A stretch of 64,000 nucleotides of DNA from Eubacterium sp. An11. Lineage in GTDB: Bacteria > Bacillota > Clostridia > Lachnospirales > Lachnospiraceae. Under the pieces are notes generated by a model that was not told the DNA's origin, made no database searches, and worked only from the letters and a program-made list of their open reading frames with translations. Below, piece by piece: positions 43,808 through 53,607 of this stretch. The position numbers and the translations under genes were made by a program. The stretch lies in assembly GCF_002161065.1 (NCBI RefSeq), contig NZ_NFLV01000016.1, positions 1 to 64,000 on the forward strand, given 5' to 3'. Positions within the stretch are counted from its first letter, which is position 1, and every line of letters begins with the position of its first letter.

Positions 43808-43870
43808 CACTACGATACACTTTTTATCATTAAAGAGTTATAGCTTCAAAGAAATGAAATTCTTAGCCAG

Positions 43871-43904
43871 GAGTCGCATGGGCAGATTTTCCCGCGACTC
43901 TTTA
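43871..43904 (+). terminator. terminator-like hairpin in the AGCS leader
   Basis: GAGTCGC and GCGACTC (with an inner GGG/CCC pairing) are followed by TTTATTATGG and then the ribosome site. It lies between promoter and start, so an attenuator is possible. Confidence 0.5.
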
Positions 43905-43918
43905 TTATGGAGGAAAGT

Positions 43919-45307
43919 ATGACTAGAATAATTGAGACTGTTTACAATTTTTTATGGGGAGATCTGTTCTTTCTTCCCCTCCCGGGAGGCGGAACGCTTC
44001 CGCTGTCCATCCTGGTGATTTTACTGATTCCCACAGGTATCTATTTCACCATCCGCACCAAAGTCCTGCCGGTCCGGCTTTTTAAAGACATGGTCGGCGC
44101 CGTCCTTGGCAAAAAAGATGAAAAAAACAGCGCCTTGTCTGTTCTTCAGACATTGATCGTATCCACGGCCACCCGTGTCGGTATGGGGAATCTGGTGGGC
44201 GTGGTAGCCGCCATTTCCGCCGGAGGAGCCGGCGCCGTATTCTGGATGTGGATCACCGCCATCATCGGTTCATCCACTGCTTTTATTGAAGCCACTCTCG
44301 CTCAGCTTTACAAAGAAAAGGATCCGCTCTACGGCGGATGGCGCGGCGGGCCGGCTTATTACATCCACAGATATTTCGAAGAACGCAGCGGTAAAAAACG
44401 TCGGTATGTGCCTTTGTCGGTACTGTTTGCCCTGTCCGGACTCATTTGCTGGTTTGGCATCAGCCAGGTGGTCAGCAACTCCGTGACTTCCGCATTTGAA
44501 AATGCGTTCCATATCCCGCCGCTTTATACCACGATCGTTCTTGTGATCCTGGGCGCGGTCATCGTTCTTCGTAAAAATGCCACTGTCCGGGTGCTGGATA
44601 TCATGGTGCCGATCATGGCCGGTATCTATCTGCTGATGACGATCATTCTGATTATCATAAATATTCAGATGCTCCCATCGGTATTTGGCAGAATTTTCTC
44701 CGAGGCATTCGGCCTGCGTCAGGTTGCCGCCGGAGGATTCGGAGCTGTGATCATGAACGGTGTCAAGCGGGGCCTCTTCTCCAACGAAGCCGGTTCCGGT
44801 TCCGCTCCATGCGCCGCAGCTACCGCCGAGACAGACCATCCGGCAAAAGTAGGTCTTTCTCAGGCTCTCGGCGTGTTCATCGATACCATTTTGATCTGCA
44901 GCTGCACCGCTATGATCATGCTGCTCACACCGGAAAAACTTACCACAGGCCTTCAGGGAATGGATTTACTGCAGACGTCCATGCAGTATCACCTGGGAGA
45001 ATTCGGCGTCATCTTCATTGCCGTCATCATCTTCCTGTTCAGTTTTTCCACCTTCATCGGTATCCTGTTCTACGCCCGCTCCAATGTGGCATACCTCTTT
45101 GGAGATAACTGGACATCCCAGACCATCTACAAGATCCTGGCCCTTGTCATGCTCTTTATCGGTGGTCTCGCCGCCTACTCTGTGGTATGGGATCTGGGCG
45201 ATGTGGGCGTCGGACTCATGACAGTATTTAATATCTTTATGCTCTATCCATTATCAAAGAAAGCGCTGGCAGCGCTGAAGGATTATGAGAGTAAGAAAGA
45301 GAAATAA
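43919..45307 (+). CDS. AGCS family sodium:alanine/glycine symporter
   Basis: A 462-residue transporter with about 11 helices. The segments LVGVVAAISAGGAGAVFWMWITAIIGSSTAFIEATLAQ, NEAGSGSAPCAAATAETDHPAKVG and GGWRGGPAYYI are characteristic of AGCS (AlsT/DagA) carriers, which import alanine or glycine with sodium. The start at 43919 has GGAGG 5-6 bp upstream; a nearby in-frame ATG is less suitable. It has its own promoter and a leader hairpin, and ends at a strong bidirectional terminator. Confidence 0.95.
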   Translation: MTRIIETVYNFLWGDLFFLPLPGGGTLPLSILVILLIPTGIYFTIRTKVLPVRLFKDMVGAVLGKKDEKNSALSVLQTLIVSTATRVGMGNLVGVVAAISAGGAGAVFWMWITAIIGSSTAFIEATLAQLYKEKDPLYGGWRGGPAYYIHRYFEERSGKKRRYVPLSVLFALSGLICWFGISQVVSNSVTSAFENAFHIPPLYTTIVLVILGAVIVLRKNATVRVLDIMVPIMAGIYLLMTIILIIINIQMLPSVFGRIFSEAFGLRQVAAGGFGAVIMNGVKRGLFSNEAGSGSAPCAAATAETDHPAKVGLSQALGVFIDTILICSCTAMIMLLTPEKLTTGLQGMDLLQTSMQYHLGEFGVIFIAVIIFLFSFSTFIGILFYARSNVAYLFGDNWTSQTIYKILALVMLFIGGLAAYSVVWDLGDVGVGLMTVFNIFMLYPLSKKALAALKDYESKKEK

Positions 45308-45368
45308 ATGAGGCGGTCAAAAGAATAACAAAACAGAGGATACTCCTGACACATTTATGACAAACAAC

Positions 45369-45418
45369 AAAAAGGCAATCCGTGTGACAGTAACACCAAC
45401 TGTCCGGATTGCCTTTTA
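45369..45418. terminator. bidirectional terminator
   Basis: AAAAGGCAATCCG and CGGATTGCCTTTT form a perfect 13-bp stem flanked by A and T runs, between the convergent symporter and secreted-protein genes. Confidence 0.85.
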
Positions 45419-45539
45419 CTTTCCTGTTTTCACTTTATCCTGCCTGTACTTTTGATTTTCATCTTTTCATCATACCTGGCCGGAAGCACTGCATTCTGAA
45501 AAGTCTCTGCACTTTTCCAACAGAAGTCCGGCACTTCTC

Positions 45540-46271
45540 TCAGTCAATTCTTGCAAACGAAAGCGCCGTCTTATAAGCTATGCTTTTCATACATTCAGCA
45601 TTATACTGAGTCTCTGTAATCTGACCACCGTTCTTCCAATATGTTGTGACCTCATCAAGACTTCCGCCGGGCCATCTCCTGAGCCGTTCCAGTTTCACAA
45701 ATTGTTTCGCCTTTCCCTTTTTGATCTTATAACCGGTAATAATGCTCTCCGTACTGCCGCCTACCTGCGCGTACAGTTTCTTTCCCCTCAGAAAAAGGCC
45801 GTTCCGCAGTTCCTCGAAAGCCATCAGCGGTTTTACCTTTCCCTTACGAAATGTGAGAACCAGTACACGGGAGCCCATTCCTCTTCCTGTGGAACTGGTA
45901 GACAATAGAAGTTCCTTTGTACCGTCCTTATTGATATCCACTGTTTTGTAATAAGAATACGAAGATACATTTGTCCGAATGGTTTTATAGGCATAACTAT
46001 ACTGATAATTCCAGCAGCGTACCTTATAGCTGCCTTTTTTCTTTTTCAGCACTTTTTTATACCAGTTATTCTTATTCATCTTCTTCGCCTGAATAGATAC
46101 TTTCTGCGTCCCCATATCCTTCGCCTGCACAGATACTTTCTGTGTCCCCATATCCTGCATCAATGCACTTGCTGCATCAGCTGCACAAACCGGAAACGCC
46201 AGAGTCATACATCCGGAAACTACGCCGGCGCACAATACTGTTCCAGCCACAGACCTTTTTAATCTTCCCAT
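45540..46271 (-). CDS. secreted protein of unknown function
   Basis: A 243-residue protein. A signal peptide (RLKRSVAGTVLCAGVVSGCMTLAFPVCAADA) is clear; the Cys inside could also suggest a lipoprotein but lacks a good lipobox. A near-perfect two-copy repeat (MGTQKVSVQAKD, MGTQKVSIQAKK) follows the signal. The rest is Lys/Tyr-rich, and a VDINKDGTKELLLS segment resembles an FG-GAP/calcium-type DxNxDG loop. Similar architectures are seen in surface proteins of gut Clostridia. Start at 46271 is chosen for GGGAGGG. No partner gene is evident. Confidence 0.6.
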   Translation of the reverse strand: MGRLKRSVAGTVLCAGVVSGCMTLAFPVCAADAASALMQDMGTQKVSVQAKDMGTQKVSIQAKKMNKNNWYKKVLKKKKGSYKVRCWNYQYSYAYKTIRTNVSSYSYYKTVDINKDGTKELLLSTSSTGRGMGSRVLVLTFRKGKVKPLMAFEELRNGLFLRGKKLYAQVGGSTESIITGYKIKKGKAKQFVKLERLRRWPGGSLDEVTTYWKNGGQITETQYNAECMKSIAYKTALSFARID

Positions 46272-46334
46272 AACATTTTCCCTCCCATATCCTGAAATCC
46301 TCACAGTCTCATCGGCAAAATACTTTCCTGCCTA

Positions 46335-46955
46335 TTATTTTTCCCTGACATCTTCATCAGCAAAATATTCGTCCGCCTGCTCCTGCCAGTACCGCCGGTC
46401 CTCATCCGTGATCTTCCGGATCACCCGGCAGGGATTGCCGGCCGCAATGACTCCGTCAGGAATATCTTTGGTCACCACAGACCCTGAGCCAATGACCACG
46501 TTGCTTCCAATGGTCACTCCGGGATTGATCACCACATTTCCTCCAACCCAGACATCGTCTCCGATGGTCACCGGTTTGGCAAACTCCAGATGCATGTTCC
46601 GGATCAGCGCGTCCACCGGATGGCAGGCCGTGTAAATGCACACCCGAGGCCCCAGCATCACATGATTCCCGATGGTCACCTTCGCCTCATCCAACGCCAG
46701 AAAACCGGTGTTGGCATAAAAATGATCGCCAATATGAATCTGCCCACCCTTATCACAGTAAAAGGGCGGCTCAATATAAACGTCCTCTCCCATCTGTCCG
46801 AAGATTCCCCGCAGCAGTTCCATCCGCTCCTTGGCCTGCTCAAAAGGCATATCATTAAACTTTTTCAATACTCCCCGGCTCCGCTCCCACTGCCCGTCAT
46901 TCATCTTCAGGGAATGATAGAGACGGCCGGATAACATGCGTTCTTTTTCGTTCAT
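46335..46955 (-). CDS. maltose/galactoside O-acetyltransferase (Maa/LacA family)
   Basis: A 206-residue left-handed beta-helix acetyltransferase. The N-terminal cap region (MLSGRLYHSLKMNDGQWE...) and the hexapeptide repeats (IHIGDHFYANTGFLAL, VTIGDDVWVGGNVVINPGVTIGSNVVIGSGSVV, catalytic His in TACHPVD) identify the family. It transfers acetyl groups to sugars. Start at 46955 has GGAGATAAGC upstream. Its neighbours suggest no shared pathway. Confidence 0.92.
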   Translation of the reverse strand: MNEKERMLSGRLYHSLKMNDGQWERSRGVLKKFNDMPFEQAKERMELLRGIFGQMGEDVYIEPPFYCDKGGQIHIGDHFYANTGFLALDEAKVTIGNHVMLGPRVCIYTACHPVDALIRNMHLEFAKPVTIGDDVWVGGNVVINPGVTIGSNVVIGSGSVVTKDIPDGVIAAGNPCRVIRKITDEDRRYWQEQADEYFADEDVREK

Positions 46956-47032
46956 GCTTATCTCCATTACATTTTTTGCAAAAAATTTATTTGTTGCTAT
47001 AAATGACAGCAAGGTTATTCACATGGCGGTCC

Positions 47033-48091
47033 TCATTCAAAACAATCATATCCAGCATAAATACTTTTTTGATGATATTTCGCACCAATTTTCTGATATT
47101 TACGTATCTTTGTGTTTTTCACACTTTTCAGTCCCTCATTCATACTTCCCGTCCGGTATCCCTGCAGATCGAGGGTCACATAAGAGAAGCCAAAGCTTCG
47201 GAACTTTTCCGCGATTTCTGTTCGCAGCTCCGGCGTCAGAAGCCGGTCCATTTCCTCCGGCAGCAGCTCGATGCGGGCTAGAGTCCCATGGATGCGCACC
47301 CGGAATTGATGAAAGCCCAGGGAGAACAGAAGCTGTTCGCCCTGCTCCACCATGGCAAGTTTGTCCTCGGTGATGGTCTCGCCGTAGACGAACCGGGAAG
47401 CCAGGCAGGCAAAGGATGGCTTCTGCCAGGTAGGAAGCCCCAGCTCTTTTGAGAGGAAACGGATTTCCGCTTTGGTAAGACCTGCTTTCCGCAGGGGACT
47501 TGCGATGTGCAGCTCCCCGATGGCGCGCAGTCCCGGACGGTAGTCGCCCAGGTCGTCCATGTTGGAGCCTTCCGCCAGAACGTCCATGCCGTTTTCAGCC
47601 GCGATTTCTTTCATGCGGGTAAAGAGGGCTGTCTTGCAGATGTAGCAGCGGTCCGGTGGATTATCGGCGAAGCCCGGTACTGCCATCTCCTCAAATCGGA
47701 AAATGATCTGACGGCAGCCAAGACTTTGGCAGAATTCTTCTGCCTCCGTCCGTTCTCTGCCCGGGAACACCCGGGAATCTGCGGTGATGGCGAGAACCTT
47801 GTCTCTTACTGCATCAGCGTCCTCTGCCAGGCTGACATTTCCGCTGTTCCCCTTACCGACGCAATTTTCACTTTCAGTGTTGCTTTCAGCGTTATCTGTA
47901 CTTCCAGGATTTTTTTCTCCCTGCAGCGCATCGCAGGCGGCTTTTAAAAGAAGGGCAGAGTCCACTCCGCCGGAAAAGGCGATGGCCACCCGTCCCTTTT
48001 CCCTCATCCACGCTTTCAGTTTGTCCAGTTTCTCAAAGGCTGCTCGTGCCATGTCATTTTGTCCGTTTTCTATTCTGTCATTCTGTGGCAT
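47033..48091 (-). CDS. larE: ATP-dependent sacrificial sulfur transferase LarE
   Basis: A 352-residue PP-loop protein: SGGVDSALLLKA near residue 40, a Cys in DRCYICKTAL, EGSNMDDLGDYRPGLRAI, and ACLASRFVYGETIT with a conserved Cys that in LarE can give up its sulfur. It inserts sulfur into the nickel-pincer cofactor precursor. It carries a Gly/Asn/Glu-rich insert near residues 60-85 that is not typical. LarB is 135 bp upstream. LarC is at 42-43 kb, separated by several other genes; larA is not in the window. Confidence 0.95.
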   Translation of the reverse strand: MPQNDRIENGQNDMARAAFEKLDKLKAWMREKGRVAIAFSGGVDSALLLKAACDALQGEKNPGSTDNAESNTESENCVGKGNSGNVSLAEDADAVRDKVLAITADSRVFPGRERTEAEEFCQSLGCRQIIFRFEEMAVPGFADNPPDRCYICKTALFTRMKEIAAENGMDVLAEGSNMDDLGDYRPGLRAIGELHIASPLRKAGLTKAEIRFLSKELGLPTWQKPSFACLASRFVYGETITEDKLAMVEQGEQLLFSLGFHQFRVRIHGTLARIELLPEEMDRLLTPELRTEIAEKFRSFGFSYVTLDLQGYRTGSMNEGLKSVKNTKIRKYQKIGAKYHQKSIYAGYDCFE

Positions 48092-48226
48092 ATGGTATCC
48101 TTTCCAAATATATTTCCAAATGTATTGGTATCGATATTATTGCTGCATTTCTGTTATCTTTCCTTATCTCTCCATGTTACATCATATCATGTCACAGCGT
48201 AACTGTCCGCGGCCTGAGCTTTGCGC

Positions 48227-48982
48227 TTACTTCCGCGGCGCCCGTTCCGCCAGACGGTTGATCTGGGTCGCCATGTATCCGGCGCCATAGCCGTTGTCGA
48301 TGTTAACCACGGCGATGCCGTTGGCGCAGGAGTTGATCATGGTGAGGAGGGCGGAGAGACCGTTCATGCTGGCACCGTAACCCACGGAGGTCGGCACAGC
48401 GATGACCGGGTTGGATACAAGACCACCCAGGACGCTGGCCAGGGCTCCTTCCATGCCGGCCACGGCGATCACGCAGTTGGCGCTCTGAATCTCGTCCACC
48501 TGGGAGAGGAGACGGTGAATGCCGCTGACGCCCACATCATAGATCCGCTCCACCCGGGTGCCAAAGTATTCCGCGGTCTGGGCGGCTTCCTCTGCCACCG
48601 GGATGTCCGCTGTGCCGGCGGTACAGACTGCAACGCTGCCGATATGCTTTTTATCTGGTTTTTCCACTTTTAATATGTGGGAAATCTCATCATATATAAT
48701 AGAAGGAATCACTTCTTTTACCAGCTCGTACTGATGGCGGCTGGCACGGGTGCCGAAAACTTCCCCGTTGTGTTCGTACATTTTCTGGTAAATGGATACC
48801 AGATAATCGTCAGGCTTTCCGCTGCAGTAAATCACTTCCGGAAAACCGGAGCGGACTTCCCGGTGCAGATCCAGCTTGGCGTAGCCCAGTTCTTCATAGG
48901 GTTCTCTCTTAAAATATTTTTCCGCTTCTTCCACGGAAATTTCTCCGTTTTTCACACGATTTAATACTTCTCTTGCTTCCAT
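48227..48982 (-). CDS. larB: LarB, nickel-pincer cofactor biosynthesis
   Basis: A 251-residue protein. The first 110 residues are a family-specific part (YAKLDLHREVRSGFPEVIYCSGK), followed by an AIR-carboxylase-like domain (VAVCTAGTADIPVAEEAA, VIAVAGMEGALASVLGGLV, VPTSVGYGASMNGL). LarB carboxylates and hydrolyses nicotinic acid adenine dinucleotide to start the cofactor. It precedes larE; the pair is probably co-transcribed from the promoter at 49026-49054. Confidence 0.95.
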   Translation of the reverse strand: MEAREVLNRVKNGEISVEEAEKYFKREPYEELGYAKLDLHREVRSGFPEVIYCSGKPDDYLVSIYQKMYEHNGEVFGTRASRHQYELVKEVIPSIIYDEISHILKVEKPDKKHIGSVAVCTAGTADIPVAEEAAQTAEYFGTRVERIYDVGVSGIHRLLSQVDEIQSANCVIAVAGMEGALASVLGGLVSNPVIAVPTSVGYGASMNGLSALLTMINSCANGIAVVNIDNGYGAGYMATQINRLAERAPRK

Positions 48983-49025
48983 TTACATTTCCTTTCCTTT
49001 TTCAGAACATTGGTTCCCTTTTTCT

Positions 49026-49054
49026 ATTATAAACTGCCCCCTGCTTTTCGTAAA
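49026..49054 (-). promoter_or_regulatory. promoter of larB-larE
   Basis: TTTACG (49049-49054) and TATAAT (49026-49031) with a 17-bp spacer. The remaining gap to glgD (48983-49278) shows nothing else; a longer frame on the minus strand there has no credible start. Confidence 0.7.
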
Positions 49055-49278
49055 GTCACAGATTCGCTTTTTATCGCTCACGTTTTATAGCGCAGTCAAA
49101 GCCGTTTGCTCTTCGTTGCCGTCGGGTGTCCACCCGTGCAGACACGGCGGCCGTCTTCCGGATCTATGGCGCAAAAAAGCCGCTGCCCTGGCAGAAATCC
49201 TGCGACTTCCGTCCAGAGCAACAGCTCTATTTTTGTCAATAAATGTATGGGTCAAATAAATGTGTGGGCCGGATCCTT

Positions 49279-50424
49279 TTATACGGTCTGTCTCTTTGCG
49301 ATAAAGACAGGGAAGGAATCGGTTCCGTTCAGGTGTTTGTTCTCGGTGATGGTCACCTTCTTGTCCGTGATGACGTACTCGATGTCCACGCCGTCTTCCA
49401 CAACAGTATCCTGCATGAGAATACAATTCTTTACTTTGGCGCCCTTTCCGATCTTAACGCCACGGAATAAGATACTGTTCTCCACTTCTCCTTCGATGAC
49501 ACAGCCGTCGGCTACCATCACGTTGGAAGCTTTGGCGTCGCCAATATATCTTGTCGGGTTATCATCACGAATCTTCGTGTAGATGGTGTGACCGGAGAAA
49601 AGTGCATCCAGATTCTCATCGTCAAGAAGTTTCATGTTCTCATCGAAGTATCCTTTCAGACTGAGGATTCTGGAAGTATATCCGGTATACTCATAACCAC
49701 AGATCTTCAGGTCGTTAAGATGTGGAAGAAGGATATCTCTCTCGAAATAAACGCCGCCGCTGATAAATGCGGTGTTGATGGTATCGATGAGAAGTTCTCT
49801 TTCCATCACGTAAATGTTCATACCAAAATTCTGGATACCGGACTTCTGGGAGTTAATATGAAGACCGTTGATTCTGTCGCCGTCCATATCAAATGTATAG
49901 TAGGTTCCTTTGCTGGAATCTTCTCTCATGGTCACAGTGTCTTCCGGAATCTCTTCTTTTTTGTAAGCTGCCGTAATGTCGGCGCCGCTGGCAATGTGAG
50001 CCTCGATCAGAGCTCTGAAATCAAAGTTCATGGCGATATTCGCATCGGACATTACCACGTACTTCTCTTTCTGAGACTTCAGGAAACCAAGGATACCTGC
50101 CATGGCTTCAATTCGTCCGCCATAGACACTCATGGACTTCTGGGCGAACGGAGGGAAAATATTCAGACCGCCGTTCTTGCGGGCCAGATCCCATTCACGG
50201 CCGGAGCCCAGATGATCCAGCAGGGAGAAATAATTCTCACGGACCAGAATGGAAATATTGCTGATGCCGCAGTTTACCATGCTGGATAAAATAAAGTCGA
50301 TCATGCGGTAACGGCTTCCGAACGGAATGGAAGCCATCAAACGCTCGCTGGTCAAATCAGGTACAAGCTTATCATAAATATTCGGGAAAATAATTCCCAG
50401 TGCGCTCTTGTTGGACATTACCAT
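49279..50424 (-). CDS. glgD: glucose-1-phosphate adenylyltransferase subunit GlgD
   Basis: A 381-residue protein homologous to GlgC but with a changed nucleotide site, as in Clostridia and Bacillus GlgD. It has [31 protein letters not shown], and a C-terminal left-handed beta-helix ([18 protein letters not shown]). GlgD modulates GlgC. It overlaps the glgC stop by 7 bp, so they form one unit. Confidence 0.95.
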   Translation of the reverse strand: MVMSNKSALGIIFPNIYDKLVPDLTSERLMASIPFGSRYRMIDFILSSMVNCGISNISILVRENYFSLLDHLGSGREWDLARKNGGLNIFPPFAQKSMSVYGGRIEAMAGILGFLKSQKEKYVVMSDANIAMNFDFRALIEAHIASGADITAAYKKEEIPEDTVTMREDSSKGTYYTFDMDGDRINGLHINSQKSGIQNFGMNIYVMERELLIDTINTAFISGGVYFERDILLPHLNDLKICGYEYTGYTSRILSLKGYFDENMKLLDDENLDALFSGHTIYTKIRDDNPTRYIGDAKASNVMVADGCVIEGEVENSILFRGVKIGKGAKVKNCILMQDTVVEDGVDIEYVITDKKVTITENKHLNGTDSFPVFIAKRQTV

Positions 50425-51626
50425 TGTTCTTCACCATCCTTTACATTTTCATTAATCATGGCATTCGGGCCGATTTTTACGTTGTCACCGATATAGATGC
50501 CGGCACCAATCGTTGCCACTCCGGATTCTTCTTCCGTCGGCATTGCGCCAACCTGCGCGTTCTCACCGATCACGACATTCTCTGCCACGATACAGTGTTT
50601 TACAACTGCGCCGGCCTTGATAATGGTTCCGCCCATGACAACGGCGTCTTCCACTACTGCGCCTTCTTCTACCTTCACGCCTGCAAAAAGGATGGAATGT
50701 TTCACTTCACCGGCAATCCGGCATCCATCTGTGATCATGGAATTCTCCACAACGGCTCCCGCTTTGATCCTGTGACCGGTCATACCGCTGTTCCGGCTGT
50801 AAATCTTCCAGTCGTCGTCAAACAGGTTGATTCCGCTGTGCTCCGGATCCAGAACTTCCATATTGGCTTCCCACAGGGAAGAAATGGTTCCCACGTCCTT
50901 CCAGTAGCCGTTGAAATGATAGGCGTACATTTCCCGTCCGTCTCTTAACAGGTTCGGGATGATGTTGTTACCAAAATCATTCTCGGATTCCGGGTCATCC
51001 TCGTCCTCTATCAGATATTTTTTCAGAATGTCCCAATTGAATATGTAGATACCCATGGAAGCCAGATTGGACTTCGGATCCTTCGGTTTCTCCTGGAACT
51101 CGGTAATCTTATCGTTCTCATCGGTTACCATCAGGCCGAAACGGGAAGCCTCCTCCCACGGCACTTCCATGACAGCCACGCTGAACTCCGCACCCTTCTC
51201 CTTGTGGAAGCGAAGGAAATCACTATAGTCCTGCTTACAGATCTGGTCACCGGAAAGAATGATGACATACTCCGGATCATATCTTTCGATAAAGTTGATG
51301 TTCTGATAAATGGCGTTGGCGGTACCTTTATACCAGTCAGAACCGGATACCTGCTGGTATGGCGGAAGCACATGCACGCCGCCGTACAGTCTGTCCAGAT
51401 CCCATGGCTGTCCGTTTCCGATGTATTCGTTCAGTACCAGAGGCTGATACTGTGTCAGAACACCTACTGTGTCAATTCCTGAATTCACGCAGTTCGACAG
51501 CGGAAAGTCGATGATACGGTACTTTCCTCCGAATGGAACTGCAGGTTTTGCCAGCTTCTGTGTCAGAGCATAAAGACGGGAGCCCTGTCCTCCGGCAAGA
51601 AGCATTGCAATCATTTCTTTGCCCAT
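50418..51626 (-). CDS. glgC: glucose-1-phosphate adenylyltransferase GlgC
   Basis: A 402-residue enzyme that makes ADP-glucose for glycogen. Visible are [45 protein letters not shown]-type [16 protein letters not shown]-type [15 protein letters not shown], and the C-terminal beta-helix. AAGGAGG precedes the ATG. The glgC-glgD pair is common in Clostridia. No glgA or glgB is adjacent. Confidence 0.97.
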   Translation of the reverse strand: MGKEMIAMLLAGGQGSRLYALTQKLAKPAVPFGGKYRIIDFPLSNCVNSGIDTVGVLTQYQPLVLNEYIGNGQPWDLDRLYGGVHVLPPYQQVSGSDWYKGTANAIYQNINFIERYDPEYVIILSGDQICKQDYSDFLRFHKEKGAEFSVAVMEVPWEEASRFGLMVTDENDKITEFQEKPKDPKSNLASMGIYIFNWDILKKYLIEDEDDPESENDFGNNIIPNLLRDGREMYAYHFNGYWKDVGTISSLWEANMEVLDPEHSGINLFDDDWKIYSRNSGMTGHRIKAGAVVENSMITDGCRIAGEVKHSILFAGVKVEEGAVVEDAVVMGGTIIKAGAVVKHCIVAENVVIGENAQVGAMPTEEESGVATIGAGIYIGDNVKIGPNAMINENVKDGEEQW

Positions 51627-51757
51627 TTCATTTAATCCTCCTTAAAAATTAGTGACAACAAGCGGAACAGACAAAGATCACTTTTTCTTGTTTTCTCTGT
51701 CCGTTCGTAATATTTTGATATAAAAATATTTCATCCGCTCATTTTTATTTATTATAA

Positions 51758-51791
51758 CAGATTAAACCTGTTTTTAACAGGTAAAAATCAG
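51758..51791 (-). promoter_or_regulatory. extended -10 promoter of glgC with upstream dyad
   Basis: TGTTATAAT (TATAAT at 51761-51766) with CCTGTT-TTT-AACAGG (51777-51791) overlapping the -35 region. The rest of 51627-51900 has no gene. Confidence 0.45.
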
Positions 51792-51900
51792 CTTTTTGCT
51801 TAATTTTTTTCAATCTTTTCTAAAAATGTAACAAAGTATTCATCATAATTTACATAAATTCTTCCATCTTTTATGGCAAAAATTTACTTCTCACATTTTT

Positions 51901-51914
51901 CGAACTTTTGTTCG
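51901..51914. promoter_or_regulatory. LexA (SOS) box
   Basis: CGAACTTTTGTTCG is a perfect match to the Gram-positive LexA/DinR consensus CGAAC-N4-GTTCG. It lies 72 bp before the radical SAM gene's start. Confidence 0.75.
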
Positions 51915-51921
51915 TTTTTTA

Positions 51922-51950
51922 TTGTATTTTGTTTCAGTATATGGTAGCAT
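51922..51950 (+). promoter_or_regulatory. possible promoter of the SOS-linked pair
   Basis: TTGTAT (51922-51927) and TAGCAT (51945-51950) lie 17 bp apart, just after the LexA box. Confidence 0.35.
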
Positions 51951-51985
51951 ATAAGCAAACATACATTCGAAAGGAGATTTGCAGG

Positions 51986-53593
51986 ATGGATATAACAAAT
52001 GGCTCTCTTTCTCTGCAGGACAAATTAAATATACTGGCTGACGCCGCCAAATATGACGTGGCATGCACTTCCAGCGGCTCCGACCGCCGCGGAAAGAAGG
52101 GGTATCTGGGGAATGCTTCCGCTGCGGGTATCTGCCACAGTTTCGCCTCCGACGGCCGCTGCATTTCTCTTCTCAAGATTCTTTTGAGCAACGAATGCAT
52201 TTTCAACTGCCGATACTGTCTTAACCGCTCCGACAATGACCGGCCCAGGGCCACCTTTACTCCGGAAGAAGTATGCACGCTGGTGGTGGAGTTTTACCGG
52301 CGCAATTACATCGAAGGGCTGTTCTTAAGTTCCGGCGTGGTAAAAAGTCCCGCCTACACCATGGAACTGATGTACCAGACCATCCATCTTCTCCGCACCC
52401 GCTATCGTTTTAACGGCTACATTCACGCCAAGGCCATTCCCGGCGCACCGGAAGAGCTGATCATGCGCACCGGCTGTCTGGTGGACCGGATGAGCGTCAA
52501 TATTGAGCTGCCCACCAGAGAGGGCCTTCACCGGCTGGCTCCATATAAGAATCCGGAGAATCTCGTCCGGCCCATGCGGCAGATTCAGCAGGGTATTGCC
52601 GGACACCGCCTTGCCATCGGCAAAGACCCTCAGATGGAGCGCGCCTCCGGGAACCAGTATCTTGCTCATACGATTTTTAAGGAGAACCCTTACAGATTTC
52701 TGACCGCAGGCTCCCGGGCTCCGGGACTCTTCGAGACGTCAGCTTCACTGGAGACTGCGGCTCCCGGCCGCACAGAGTTATCTGCCGCGTCAATGGCGCC
52801 TGACAGCACAGCTGGCAAGTCCATTTTTTCAAAGACAGAAGCCCCGGCAGCAGCATCGAAGATCTTCCTTCCGGATTCGGTGTTAGAAGGTGCCTCCTCC
52901 TTCGTTCCTGCCGGTCAGAGCACCCAGATGATCATCGGCGCTTCCGGCGAGACCGATCTGGAGCTTTTGTCTGTCACTCAGCGGCTGTATCAGCAGTATG
53001 ATTTAAAGAGGGTTTTCTTCTCCGCCTATGTGCCCCTCAACGAAGACGCCGCCCTGCCGGACCTTAACACCGCTCCTCCCCTTCTCCGGGAACACAGACT
53101 GTACCAGGCCGACTGGCTCCTCCGGTACTACGGTTTCCACGCCGGGGAACTTCTGAGCAAAGAAAGGCCCAACTTCAATATTCTGATCGATCCGAAATGC
53201 GACTGGGCCCTCCGGCACCTGGAGCAGTTTCCTGTGGAGATTCAGCACGCCAGTTATGCCCAGCTGCTCCGGGTTCCCGGCATCGGAGTGAAGTCTGCCC
53301 GACGGATCGTCCAGGCAAGAAGACACGGACGCCTCACTTTCGAACATTTAAAAAAGATGCGGGTCATTCTCAAGCGCGCCCAGTATTTCATCACCTGCGG
53401 CGGAAAGATGCTCCACCGGATTCCCATTGAGGAAGACTTCATCACCCGGAGGCTTACCTGTGACAATTCCGCGAAGAACTGGGAGATTACTCACCCGGAA
53501 ACCTACCGGCAGCTTTCCCTGTTCGATGATTTTCACATTGACGGAGACGTGATGATAGAAGACTCCGCCAAAACGCTTTCGGGACAGTTATAG
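51986..53593 (+). CDS. putative DNA modification/repair radical SAM protein
   Basis: A 535-residue protein of the radical SAM family that I know as the putative DNA-modification/repair group (TIGR03916-like). The cluster motif is CIFNCRYC (C71, C75, C78). The C-terminal helix-hairpin-helix LLRVPGIGVKSARRIVQARR contacts DNA in related proteins. An Ala/Ser/Pro-rich segment of about 65 residues (roughly 245-310) interrupts the conserved part and is likely a disordered insert. The ATG at 51986 has AAAGGAGA upstream. It is paired with the DUF4130 gene 14 bp downstream. The SOS box in front supports a role in DNA damage response. The reaction is unknown. Confidence 0.85.
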   Translation: MDITNGSLSLQDKLNILADAAKYDVACTSSGSDRRGKKGYLGNASAAGICHSFASDGRCISLLKILLSNECIFNCRYCLNRSDNDRPRATFTPEEVCTLVVEFYRRNYIEGLFLSSGVVKSPAYTMELMYQTIHLLRTRYRFNGYIHAKAIPGAPEELIMRTGCLVDRMSVNIELPTREGLHRLAPYKNPENLVRPMRQIQQGIAGHRLAIGKDPQMERASGNQYLAHTIFKENPYRFLTAGSRAPGLFETSASLETAAPGRTELSAASMAPDSTAGKSIFSKTEAPAAASKIFLPDSVLEGASSFVPAGQSTQMIIGASGETDLELLSVTQRLYQQYDLKRVFFSAYVPLNEDAALPDLNTAPPLLREHRLYQADWLLRYYGFHAGELLSKERPNFNILIDPKCDWALRHLEQFPVEIQHASYAQLLRVPGIGVKSARRIVQARRHGRLTFEHLKKMRVILKRAQYFITCGGKMLHRIPIEEDFITRRLTCDNSAKNWEITHPETYRQLSLFDDFHIDGDVMIEDSAKTLSGQL

Positions 53594-53607
53594 AAAGGAG
53601 CTCTGCC

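Noticed and set aside
49085-49426. Frame between glgD and larB
   Set aside because: It overlaps glgD's 3' end in another frame, has no ribosome site and shows no conserved features.
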